Of a DNA stretch of 64,000 bases, positions 46,693 to 57,748 are shown in pieces. Each line of letters begins with the position of its first letter. Within the stretch, counting starts at the first letter, position 1. The notes beneath the pieces were generated by a model. That model was not told the origin of the DNA. It saw only the letters and a program-made list of their open reading frames with translations, and did no database searches. The position numbers and the translations under genes were made by a program. Source of the DNA: Saururus chinensis (lineage: Eukaryota > Streptophyta > Magnoliopsida > Piperales > Saururaceae); contig CP141149.1 of NCBI GenBank assembly GCA_035235625.1, positions 9,640,893 to 9,704,892 on the forward strand, given 5' to 3'.

Positions 46693-47408
46693 TTCTATTC
46701 AATTAATTCATAAACAATAAATTAAATTAATATTAGATTAAGCAAACTAATACTAACATCTACCCTAACCAATATATTTTCAAAATATATACACATAGAA
46801 ACTAATAAATTTACCAAGTATATAAGCATATCATGAAGACTTTATATTAATGAGCAAATTTCCTAATCAATAAAATTACACAATTGATGCGATAACGGAT
46901 GTAATGTCACAAACCATATAAGCCGTAAAAAAAACACTAAAGCCGCTCGACAAAAAAATGCTCATTTTTAACTAAATCATCCAAATCGCACATTACACCA
47001 AAATACTGAATTAATAGAGAGTTCATAAGCTACTTACCAACACCGAAACAACTTGGAGTAGTACTTTCGCAAGTGGCAAAATATACTTTCGTAAGAGGCA
47101 AAATGCAAACCCTAGACACGTAGCAAATATTTAATTTAAGAACAGACTTTACATCAAGATATTTTAAAACCAATTATTTAACAAAATGAAGAATTAGGGT
47201 ACCATGGATTGGGTGCAAAATGGTCGCAATTAAAATGGCGGCCGATGGAAAATGCTGTGGGGAGGAGAAAGCAGGAGCGACGGCGAGACTGGCAGCGGGC
47301 TGGACGTCGGTAGAGGCAGTGGAGCGAAACACTGGATCGCAGGAAGAAACACGGCTGGACTGGAAACGCGACTGGAGGTGGAGCGGGTTCGAGTGATAAC
47401 GACAATGA
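46693..47408. other. MULE 1 right region, 5' flank of the transposase
   Basis: AT-rich to 47170, then a GC-rich block at 47200-47400 with open frames but no family. It probably holds the promoter and 5' UTR of the transposase gene. Confidence 0.5.
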
Positions 47409-47443
47409 TTTCGTCGTTCTGAACGACAAAATCAACTTAAGCT

Positions 47444-47940
47444 TCGTATGTGGATTGACTATGTGTTAGTGATGGCTAGCGTGTTTGTTAGTAAGCTTCA
47501 TATGTTGATTAAGTATGTGCTAGTGATGGCTAGCGTGTTTGTTGGTAAGCTTCGTATGTTGATTGAGTATGTGTTGGTGATGGCTAGTATGTTTGTTGGT
47601 AAGCTTTGTATGGGTATGTATGTACTAGTGATGGCTAGAGAATATGTGTCTACCTATGTGGATTACGTGTGCGCTAGTGATGGCTAGCGAGGATGTTTCT
47701 ACAAATATGGTTTATGCATGTGCTAGTGATGGCTAGTGTGCATATTTGAAATATGTATAGATTATGCATGTTCTAGTGATGGCTAGCGTGCATGTTTGAA
47801 GTATGTATGGATGTGTATGTATGTGCTAGTGATGGCTAGCATGTATGTTTAAAGTATGTATAAATGTGTATATATGCGCTAGTGATGGCTAGCGAGTATG
47901 TTGGCAAGCTATGTATGTATGAAAGTATCTGTGTTATACG
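47444..47940 (+). repeat. about 54 bp tandem array (AGTGATGGCTAGCG core)
   Basis: About nine units carry the core AGTGATGGCTAGCG; the first three are 54 bp long and start GCTTCGTATGT. The array keeps frame and so gives a spurious ORF with repeated YVLVMAS peptides. It adjoins the MULE 1 right end directly. Confidence 0.9.
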
Positions 47941-50230
47941 TATGTGTGATGGACATACGTATGCATGATGGCTATTTGCCTATGCTATGGATATATGTAT
48001 GTGCACGTGGATAGAGGATATGAGTATGATGGTCGTGGATTGGAGTGGATTGTTTTGGATTAGAGCACATGTTGGGGGATTGTCAGACAGTAAGAGTGTG
48101 CATAATTGTACAAGCATAAGGTACACATTATGAAGTGAAAAGTAAGCATAATAAGTGAGGTATAAGTAAGAGGGTCATAACTGGGTTTGGCTCTGAGAAG
48201 CTTAGTTTGATGACATTTGTGTAAGATGTTTTGGCCATAAGGTGGATGGCAGAGTATGTAAAACTGTAAGGATTTGATGTACGATGAGTTGATCATGATA
48301 TGGATGGGTTAAGTGAAGTTTGTTGCCCTGACAAAATAAGGTTTTGATCGGGCTCAGCTTCGGTTTGATCAATCGAGGACTGTAAGTTTATTTGACATAA
48401 TTATACCGTATAAGGTACTTAATTCAAACTTGAATTATAAGAAAGCTAATGATAGCGCTGTGAGTTTGAGACCTGAGGGTTCGACAGATTAAGTTCTTTG
48501 TTTGAGCCACCTGAAATGAGTTGGCTAAGCATTTCTCATATCTTGTCATAGTGTTTATCTTGCAGGATGTTGTCTATGTGCTGTATAGAGCACCGGATGT
48601 CTGATGCTCTATTGAGAGCAATGCATGTTTCTGACTTTGTTTGTGTGCTGTATGAGGCCCAGACGTCTGATGCTCTGTTGAGAGCGACATATGTTTTTGA
48701 TTTGGTCTGTGTGCTGTATTAAGCCCATACGTTTGATGCTCTATTGAGAGCGTTGTATGATTTCTGCCCAAGAGTGGCATTGTATGATTCCGCCCAAGAG
48801 TGACATTGTATGATTCCGCCCAAGAGTAGCACTGTATGTTTCTACCCAAGTGGCACTGTATGTTTTCTGCCCAAGAGTGGCACTGGCACTATAAGACCCA
48901 TTATGATGGGCAATTCTATGGCACTATAAGACCCATTGTGGTGGGCAACTGTATGGCCCCTAAAGTGTGGGCGTTTGTGTTTATATTTGCGCACTTAGGT
49001 AAGTAGTATCATGGACCTGCTCTTACCTATTTGATCCAGTGCCCCATGAGCATTAGTGTGCCTTACATTCGAAAAAATCCATGGCATCTAGTCACTCCTC
49101 GGAGGTTAAGGTGATGCCCCAGTGACATTCTTTTCCATTTCGATGCTGGAGCTTATTAGTTGTAATGAGCTTCAGTAGTCGATAGTATGTGTACGATTAT
49201 GAGTATGAGCACGATTGTAAGAGTATGAGTATGAGTAAGACTGTAAGAGTATGATTCTGAGTAAGAATGTACGAGTAAGATTGTACGAGTAAGATTGTAC
49301 GAGTAAGATTGTATGAGTAAGGTCGTACAAGTATGTGTAAGTGATATGAGTAAGCATATGATTGTATGAGTAAGGTCGTACAAGTATCTGTAAGTTGCTT
49401 GAGTAAGAGTACGGTGGTATGAACAAGTTTGTATGACTTTGATGAAGAATATATGTGTAAGATCAGTTTGATGGTATGATTTTAGCATGATGATATGCGT
49501 GATTGTATGCATATGAGCATGATTATGACATGTTTGTTTGCTTCATGTTTGAGTTGTATGAACGCATCTATGTATGGATTTACAGAGTTCACTATTTAGA
49601 ACTTCCATACTGGGTATTTTCCTATTGAATATGAAATACTCATTACCCTATTTTTTAGCCCCGTTGTTTGGGATGCTTTTGCAGGTTGTAATGATGAGCT
49701 CCTGGAGATGGATGCTCATTTCCACGGTGGAGTGATTCCCTTGGACTCAGGTGTATACTTGACTCACTACGAGTGATGTTTGTGCCACGATCTGTTGTAT
49801 TGGGTGAGATGAGACAATAAGTGTTTATGTATTCTAGACTTTTAGATTGAATCAGATTGTGGACTATTATGAGATTTACACTCAGGGATGCCTAGGAGAG
49901 ATTTGTATTTAAAATTTATGATCATAACAATTTATTCGTATGTTCATTTTTGAGTAGCGCCTGATGATGTTTGGTTTGGTCGTACGATATTTGATCGAAT
50001 GAGAAAATTTTGGATGGGAAAATGATTGATGTGTGATGTTTTAAATTTTGAACTGCTTTCAATAGTTTTATATTCGTCATGTTTTTCCGATTTATAGTTG
50101 TTATATTGTAAATTTTTTTTGTGAATTTTGAGGAAAATGTATGAAAAATCTTGAGCGTTATTGATATAAACATAAATAAGCTTTGTCTACTAGCTATTTG
50201 GCTGAGGACTAGCCCTACTTGAAGCATTGA
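47941..50230 (+). repeat. LTR-like, tandem-repeat-rich DNA
   Basis: There are three units of about 64 bp with TGATGCTCTATTGAGAGC (48590-48760), 27 bp units with GATTCCGCCCAAGAGTG (48765-48890), a doublet with GGCACTATAAGACCCATT (48885-48950) and 13 bp GAGTAAGATTGTAC-type repeats (49190-49420). Near 49650-49750 a TTTTAGCCCC/GGATGCTTTTGCAG block is followed by a GATGGATGCTC stretch. The layout resembles the other long LTRs in the window, but no termini or TSD were found. Confidence 0.5.
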
Positions 50231-50523
50231 ATCAACTGAGTCATTCTATCTTGCCTATTCAAAGGGATAGGTAACCGGGCTCAAAAACATGGTTAAACCA
50301 TTACATAGGCTCTTTACTAAATATACAACACATTAAGCTCTTGATAGAAAAGACTTGTGTTTATGGAATACAAAAAAGGGAATTCACTAGCAAGCACATA
50401 TATTAAGGATTCCAAAAGAAAATGCAAATCCATGTTTAGTCTTTTTTATGCTTCCATTTTTCTCATCCATAAGACTAAACCATAGATATGTAATCAATCA
50501 TTTAGTGTTTATTCTAAATGACA
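50231..50523. other. 3' flank of DUF247 gene, nothing recognised
   Basis: AT-rich sequence; it may hold the 3' UTR and polyadenylation signals of the DUF247 gene. Confidence 0.4.
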
Positions 50524-51906
50524 TCAATCCTTGATGTAGGATAAAACAGAATACAAAGTCTGAGTCATAGTTAGAGCAAGGAGAAGAAGTGCCCCTAGAA
50601 GCGAAAGAATTGCCCAAGGATTGCTGAAGTAGTCACGCATTAACTTTGCCCTCCACATATGCGGTTGAAACTTGTAATACTCGTTCAATTGTTCACTTAC
50701 CTTGCATATATAAGTATCTTCAAACCCTATAATAATACCCTTGCACAACCGATTGAAGAACAGTGCAGCATCTTCATCGCTGCCCAGCGCATGTTCTATA
50801 ATCCCTTTCTCACATAGAATATCTATATCCTTGGGAGTGTTTACAAGTTGATCCATGAAATATGCGTAGAGGGTGAAGGCGTAGTTGTGACTGGGATGTG
50901 GGAAACATTGCTCAAGAGCAATAAGATTTCGTAGGAAGGAGTTGGTGGAGTCCTCAAGGAAGAGGTGGGGTATCTCTAATCGGCCATTTCTGAACTTGAT
51001 AGCTAGAAAATTAGTTGCTTTACCTTTCAAGAACTTCACGCCAGCATCATGGAGTCTGGTTGCACTAGGAAGTGTTACTTGGTGGTGGGTAGGCAGCATG
51101 GGTTGGGAACCTCTCACAAGGAAACCATGCAATATTGAGCCACACAATTTCTGAATCGGTGATGGTAAGCTAAATCTACTAACAAAATGCAATTTAGGAA
51201 GTGAAGAATATTGAGGAAGATCATGGGTGAGATGCTTGTAAACCAAATGCAATAAATGAGCTACCGAATCTGGTTGCACTTGAAATGTGGTCTCCTCCCT
51301 TTGAAGGCACTTATTGAAGAAGTTCATGGCCAAGGTTGGCAACGGGTAATCGCTGTTGGCACCATGAATGACATATATATCTTCGAGGATGAAAAATGGA
51401 AGTTGGTTCACAAGCAAAAGCAAGTCATAGGCAATGTATTCACCCAGCCAGCTGGTCCTATATATGGGGTCATCCTTCTTGATCTCCTTATCAATCAGCC
51501 TGAGAAAAAGCTCGATTATAAAGCAACTGTCCAATACCATACCTTCAATGAATTCCTCAGAGCATGATGGTATCTCCTCTGCGTAGCACGCTCTAGCTTT
51601 GTGCTCTGAAAGCTGGATTTTCTCAACATAATCCTCCAAGGTACGTTCTTGATTCCTGTCGAGAAAGTCGAGGAGATACCTGAGTTTGTGGTCTTCAGCA
51701 GCCTTTGTCCGGTCCGCAGCCGGGAGGTCGCGGTTGTGATGGAGAGGTCCAATGCATATGAACTACGGTTCATAGGCAGTGGGATCACCCTCCCTTATTG
51801 TATGTGGAACCCTGTAGATGGTGGCTGCAGACAGCAATCTGACTTTTGCTATTCTTTCATTCACATGCTCGAGTACCCTTGTCCGTTGCTCTCGTAACCG
51901 CTCCAT
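50524..51906 (-). pseudogene. DUF247 protein gene with one in-frame stop
   Basis: DUF247 (PF03140) proteins are plant-specific and usually end in a membrane anchor; some grass members are self-incompatibility determinants, but most have no known role. One frame runs from ATG 51906 (or 51945) through TIYRVPHTIREGDPTAYEP, then TAG at 51763-51765, then FICIGPLHHNRDLPAAD, RYLLDFLDR and MVLDSCFIIELFLR. It continues with YDLLLLVNQLPFFILEDIY, IPHLFLEDSTNSFLRNLIAL and a C-terminal hydrophobic segment (NPWAILSLLGALLLLALTM) near 50570. The segment after the stop is in frame and has no other stops for over 400 codons, near the family's usual length of about 450. A codon for the residue before the SIGP-type motif became TAG; Gln to stop (CAG to TAG) is the likely change. 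It could be a recent pseudogene, an allele or a read error. Confidence 0.9.
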
Positions 51907-51945
51907 GTGTTTTTTGTATGTATTTCTTTTACAATGGAAATGCAC

Positions 51946-52282
51946 GTTTGGGTTTGTGGCAGATAGGGGTTTTTATATGGTTGGGCAAAAGGAATAAATG
52001 GAAGGCAATCAGATCAAGCAAAGGTTGAGCATCAATACAATAATAAAATAGATAAAAATTTACCTTTGTACCTTCTGTCTTTATCAGGGAATATATATAT
52101 GGAAGAGAGAGTACCAAATTATTTCATACGAAAAGTACTTGCAACATCTGGCATGCAACCTGGAAAAAAATATCCTTTCGTTCTCTCCCATCTACTATTA
52201 TACACTACTTTCTATAGCTTATGTAATTTTAATTTGATATGGAGTTCTATATACAATTCCAAAAGTATATATATTTTTTGTA
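51946..52282. other. upstream flank of DUF247 gene
   Basis: The presumed promoter and 5' UTR. No clear gene or repeat is seen; TATATATA runs near 52093 and 52267 are not specific. Confidence 0.4.
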
Positions 52283-52492
52283 CTCCCTCCGGCTTAAATT
52301 AATAGTAGTTTCATTTGAGTATAAAAAAGTTTGTTCCATATTAATCACTCTATTTTGTTTAATTTAAGTAATTGGACATGTAATTAAATAAAGTATCATA
52401 AGCTTACTTTCCTTTCTCTTAAACGTGGGTTTCACTATTAAATAAAAATTACTATTTTTTTATATGTAGCTATTAATATGGGACCGAGGGAG
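52283..52492. mobile_element. Stowaway-like MITE 2
   Basis: TA flanks (52281-52282 and 52493-52494), CTCCCTCCGGCTTAAATT at one end and GGGACCGAGGGAG at the other; length 210 bp. It is similar to MITE 1 at 36775-36979. Confidence 0.88.
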
Positions 52493-52955
52493 TATAAAAG
52501 AGTGTTCTATAGATTTTAAAATATTTAATTGACACCCATGACTTTTTTATAGCTTACCGTCTTTGAAATTGAATTTAAATTTTAAATTTTAGTATATTAC
52601 AATTTAGAGATTTGAAGGTTGAATTTAGTGCAACTGAGAACGCACCATTCAAAGTTAAGTACTTGAACTTATACTCATGAGAAATTAGCACAACTATTAG
52701 CAATGTTTAGGAGTGTGAATGATGACTTCGTCGATAAATGATGAAGTGCACTGCTAAAGATAGATGATAATTGTGTCAACTTCTTATGATCATAATTTCA
52801 GGTGAACAAGTTTAATTTGTGTCTATTAGATTACATCTTACTAAAATTTTGGATTTAAATTAAGTTCATAGATGAGGCCAAGTTAATTATCTAAAAGTCA
52901 TGAGTGTCAATTAAATTTTTAGTATTTTATTAGCCAACATGAGTTTATAATAGAG
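52493..52955. other. AT-rich intergenic DNA
   Basis: No gene or repeat is recognised between MITE 2 and MULE 2. Confidence 0.5.
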
Positions 52956-53065
52956 GTTTTTCCATATTGCCTGGCCAAAGAATGGTAAATTCCATATTCC
53001 TTGGATTTGAAACGAAAATGCCATAAAATCTAGAATAACACGATATAAGGCAAATTTGGACTAAA
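52956..53065 (+). repeat. MULE 2 left TIR
   Basis: It pairs with 60780-60888 in inverse orientation, sharing ATATTGCCTGGC and a TGGATTTNAAANGNAAATGNCAT stretch. Confidence 0.85.
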
Positions 53066-53840
53066 ATACCCTTGACCGGAGATAGGTTTTATATCATGTA
53101 AAACCATCATGAAGTCGCATTCATTGTCATACGACTTCACACACTAGCGATTCCTCTGATTGAAAAGTCCTTTCTAATTGAAAACTCCGTTCTGATTGGA
53201 AAGTCCTCTGATTAAGCATCGTTCATGCGGAGGGAGAGAAGATTTTGTGACCTATCCGACCAAACATTGAAGATTAGGGTTTTTTTTGTTCTGGAATTAG
53301 TTTGCGAAGAGCACTCTAGTGTTAGTTCTGGAACGAGTTTTTTTTCGCAAGTTGAGTTTGAAACTGTATGCCTCAAAGCTGGTTCTTCTTTGTAGAGAGG
53401 TTCCATTTGCGGCAATCCCGGTAAAGGAGTAAACTTTGTAGAAAAATAGCGGCCGAATGAGTGGTTAATCCAACTTGGAGAACATCAATGGCAGTTTCAT
53501 GGTAAGGTCTTTTGGATATTTGTATGCATGATTTTTGATTTGGTGTGTATGAGAGCATACGACATAGGCAGTTGAAGCAGACTATCATTGATCAAATAGA
53601 TGATGAGTCATATATCATGTGTTCGATAAGACGCTGAAAACACGATGTTCAACCATTATGATATTCTGTATGAGTGTTAATCTTCGTGTATGTTCGGTCA
53701 CACGATAGTATACTTATCGTATAAATAGAAGTTAGTTAGATAATGTAAATCGACGCTACTATTGATTATGGTCACGACCTATTGTTGATTTACATATATT
53801 TATCCAATTTTGTAGACATAAAGTTAGAGTATTACATCAA

Positions 53841-54038
53841 ATGGCAGAGTTAGTGAAGGTAGCAGAAGAGAAGAAGAAGAGAATCTACGAGAGAAGACTG
53901 GGTCTGGGAATGAATAGTTTCCCCGTTGGACTGCGTCTATCAAAAGACCTTGTAGATTCACGTCCAGGATGCAAGGCCATATTGGTGGAGACTGGGTTCT
54001 ACCCAACATATGATTGCGAGACCATCATCATATACTGA
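53841..54038 (+). CDS. short ORF of unknown nature inside MULE 2
   Basis: This 65-codon ORF reads MAELVKVAEEKKKRIYERRL and continues with GLGMNSFPVGLRLSKDLVDS. The composition is protein-like (amphipathic start, no low complexity), but no family is recognised. It lies opposite to the transposase strand. It could be a captured host exon or a chance ORF. Confidence 0.3.
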   Translation: MAELVKVAEEKKKRIYERRLGLGMNSFPVGLRLSKDLVDSRPGCKAILVETGFYPTYDCETIIIY

Positions 54039-54563
54039 GATAACAGGCTTGGTCAAGCTGCAAATCTGTGCTGCTATTCTTCGGGCCCGAATCGACAAGG
54101 AATTTGATCCAGATGCAGATGAATTGTAATTAGAAGATAGAAATTTTCATGACACAATTAACTGTCAAAATTTGTAATTATCCACTGTGGTGTCTATTCG
54201 ATCAAACAATATGTGCCAATATCATGCCACGGAAAGCACAAAAAGGAAGACATCTTCAGCCGATCGTATAATAGTTCTTACAATAGACGATTAGGTTGTG
54301 TTATCACATACATGCCACCAACTATGGTTGATTGTTAGTTAGAATACGATAATAGCATTATTTATTAGAGATGCATGGCCAATGAGGATGTCGTCTAATC
54401 TAACAAACGCTATCTACTGATGTCATTTATCCGAACCGACGACATACTTTCTTCCGACACACTTGGTGGCCGCATATTATCTATCTCACGATAGAGGCTG
54501 GACACAGAATAGTTTCAAATAGAAAACCAAATAAAATAACGATCTGGATGACCACTTTAGAGG

Positions 54564-57040
54564 ATGTTGATGACCGATATGTCACGAAAGCGACGGATCA
54601 TTGGAGACATTGATATATCATCGTCTACTGAATCGTGCCCTCTATTGGATATAGGTGAAGCCCATATCCGATGGAGGGCCAATTCACCAGCCGTCGCTAA
54701 AGCAATCTCCCGAATGACTTATCTCCGTGAAGAACATGAGAGTGGCTATGATCTCCCTGCAATCTCCTCAGATATATTGCAGTAAATTGGGTCACAGAAC
54801 AGTTTCAAACAGAAAACTAAATAAGATAGCGATCTTGACTATCATTTTGTAGGATGTTGATAATCGATATGTCCCAAATGCGATGGATCATTGGAGACAT
54901 TGATATATCGCCGTCTAGTGAATCAAGCCTGCTAGCGGATATAGGTGAGGACCTCATCTGATGGAGGCCGATTCACCAGCCGCTGCTAGAACAATCTCCC
55001 GAATGACCCATCTCCACAAAGAACGTGAGTGTGTCTATGATCTCCCTGCCTGAACCAAATATATAGTGGGGCAAGATTAAGAAGGTTCATATGACATTGA
55101 ACCGATAGGCTATGCGGCCCGAACCAGATGGTTCGGCCCACATGAGAATGTTCTATCTCCCCAAACTGATAGGCTCAGCGGCCCAAACGAGAAGGTTCGG
55201 GCCACACTAGCAAGTGCGCGCTGAACCATGAGGTTTGGTGAGCTTGCCCTCCTTTTGTGTTTCTGAACATACAACCAATATATCTGTCGTGTGACTGAAC
55301 ATACGACGAATACATCTAATGTAGTTCTAATAAGAACACGAATTAAACATATGGCTGATGCTTCTATAATGTAATGGACAAAATGATATCATCGATAGCG
55401 TGTCTTTGGATCGACAATATTTTTTTTGAATAACTTGGTGGTCATCCTATGATCAATCTTACGATAGTAGCTTAGGTTGTGTTATCAAAAATACTAATTT
55501 TTAGAAAACACATTAAAAAAATGAATTGAGTTAAGTAATATATTAAGTACTATACTGATGCGGACAAAAAAAATTTATAACTCATATTTTTCATTATATA
55601 ACATTGATCCAATACATCAACAAATACTAATATTTACAGAACATTATTTTTTAACTAGCCGCCAATAAAGCAATCTCCCGAATGACCCATCTCTGTGCAT
55701 AACAGCAATGTGCTAGTGATCTCCCTGTCAGATCTCCTTGCAGACTATCGGACAAGGCTATACAGATACAACGGAAAATTCGCGACATTGAAATTATACC
55801 ACTAATCGAACTGGTCCCGTTATAAGCTGCCGCCATAGGCTAGGGAAAACCGCGGTGACAGGATCAGGTAATGGTGCGATAGCTTTGTCCTGAACGTTCC
55901 GTTGAGGTGCAGTCAATCCGTCTTGTCTTTGTCTCGTCCTCATCTCGAATTCGGTATGCCCATGGGTCACTATTATATTTATAGGCAGGGTGGGAGAGTT
56001 ATGAACTGACGATTGTGGAAGTTATTGAAACCCCAAAAATTGTGCTAATTCTTCAGGAGTTACTCTTCAGAACTTATAGTGGAAAACCAAAAATTATGGT
56101 GACTCTTCGGGAATTGATTACTGAGGAATTTAATTGGAAATTTCATCCTATTGTATTATTGAATGCACGGTGGTCTCTTAGGTCGTGTTATCATGCAAAC
56201 GACATCTTCCATGGATATCATGTTTATACACAATGGTGTATTCTGTCATGTGTCTTAACGTACGATCCATTTCATTACATGTTAATAAGCATATGATCAT
56301 TGCGTAAATACTTCGGGACACTTGGTCGATGATGTTGTCGTGTATTCGATAAAATGATATGTACCACAATCATGTTCTAGTACATGCTATTAGAAGAATA
56401 CTTCAGTATATCGTCATATTGATATGACGATAGTGGCTTAGGAAGTGATATCATATAAACGACAAATAGTATATCATATCAATTGTCCTACCAAATGATG
56501 CACTTCAATTCGTGTTATTATGAAGATGATTGGCACATTATTCGTGTATCAAAAAACATGTCAATAATTGTTACTTCTATTTTTCTTTACATAACCTTAG
56601 ATCATGTCACCAAAAATACTATTATTCACAGAACAAATCATTGAGGATGTTGATGTTAGATATGGCGCAAATGTGATAGATCATTCGAGACATTGATATA
56701 TCGCTGTATAGTGAGTCTTCCCCTCCATCGAATATAGGTGATAACTGTATTTGATGGAGGAGCGATTCACCAGCCGTCACTACAACAATCTCCCATATGA
56801 TCCGTCTTCATGAAGAACATCACTGTGCAAGTGATCACCCAGTAAACTCATTAGATATACTGCAATAACACCTGGTGAGGACCAAACCGATGCAATGGGA
56901 CGAAACATTCGCGACATTGCAATAATGCCTGAAAGTGTTCTTCCCCCCAAATGCAGGTGAGGACCATATCTCCAAGGGGAAGATTCCCCATTAGGCGCAA
57001 AAGCAATCTCTGGAATAATTTGTATCGGTGTCGAACATTA
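54564..57040 (+). repeat. five copies of an exon-like module in MULE 2
   Basis: Copies lie at 54564-54785, 54851-55052, 55655-55840 (partial), 56646-56870 and 56935-57015 (partial). Shared text includes CATTGGAGACATTGATATAT, GATTCACCAGCCG and CAATCTCCCGAATGA. The first copy is open for 73 codons (GDIDISS...ANSPAVAKAISRM...HESGYDLP); the others carry stops. A linked piece with ATATAGGCAGGGTG and GTTATGAAC recurs near 55980 and 57070. Confidence 0.75.
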
Positions 57041-57748
57041 GTGGGCGAGCATTCTAAAAACCTTAACCCTAATATATATAGGCAGGGTGATAGGGTTATG
57101 AACCACTGGGTTAGGGAAGTTATTGATACAACGGACATTGCAATGCTGCTTCAAGAATGATGCATCAAGAATTGGGTTGTTATTATCATGCAATTGTCGT
57201 GTGTTCAAACACATGACATGACCAACATCGAGTAATGAATGGAAACACTTGTCAAAAAATTTATTATCATGTGTTCTTATCGTGTAATTAGTAACACATA
57301 ACCCCTTTTGTATGTGTTTCCGATTACACGATACAAATATATAGTACACCCTCTATACAAAATTTAGTGTTTTGGAGAACACGTTAATTACAAATTACGT
57401 GTTGTTGATAACACGATGCATATGCAAAAATTTCAGCTAAAAAATGGGGGTGGAAAAGGTAAACCTGATCGATGCTCTCCTTCCTTACGTCATTTGTGTA
57501 CTCTATTATTTGACCTCATTCGGCATGTCGTTGGGACATCTATCATATTGGGAGCGCTGGTACATCATTTGTGGTTGTGACCCAACTAATCACATGTTCT
57601 ACATTTTCATAGGGTTTTGACAGGAGATTGTGACTCTATCCGATTTTTTCATGGACCCCCCCGCTGCTTTTGTGGGATAGGTGGGCTGAATGTAGGCATA
57701 ACTCCAGCCAGTGCCTATTCTTTGTTAGGTGTAATGGCTCTTGATAGG

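Larger units (their letters stand above)
40880..47443 (-). mobile_element. MULE 1 with transposase and PMD gene
   Basis: Both genes read on the minus strand: a MURA-type transposase (44051-46692) and a PMD gene (41476-43759). The left end carries five dyads of the CGTCGTT...AACGACG type (41054-41267). A 35 bp segment at 41136-41170 recurs exactly, in direct orientation, at 47409-47443, where the element stops against tandem repeats. The right end therefore looks truncated or rearranged, and no TSD is visible. PMD-carrying MULEs are known from plants. Confidence 0.75.

Noticed and set aside
47448-47687. 79-codon ORF with an 18-residue repeat (YVLVMAS)
   Set aside because: A product of the 54 bp tandem array; other units break the frame.
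51256-51567. 103-codon plus-strand ORF
   Set aside because: The antisense shadow of the DUF247 frame.
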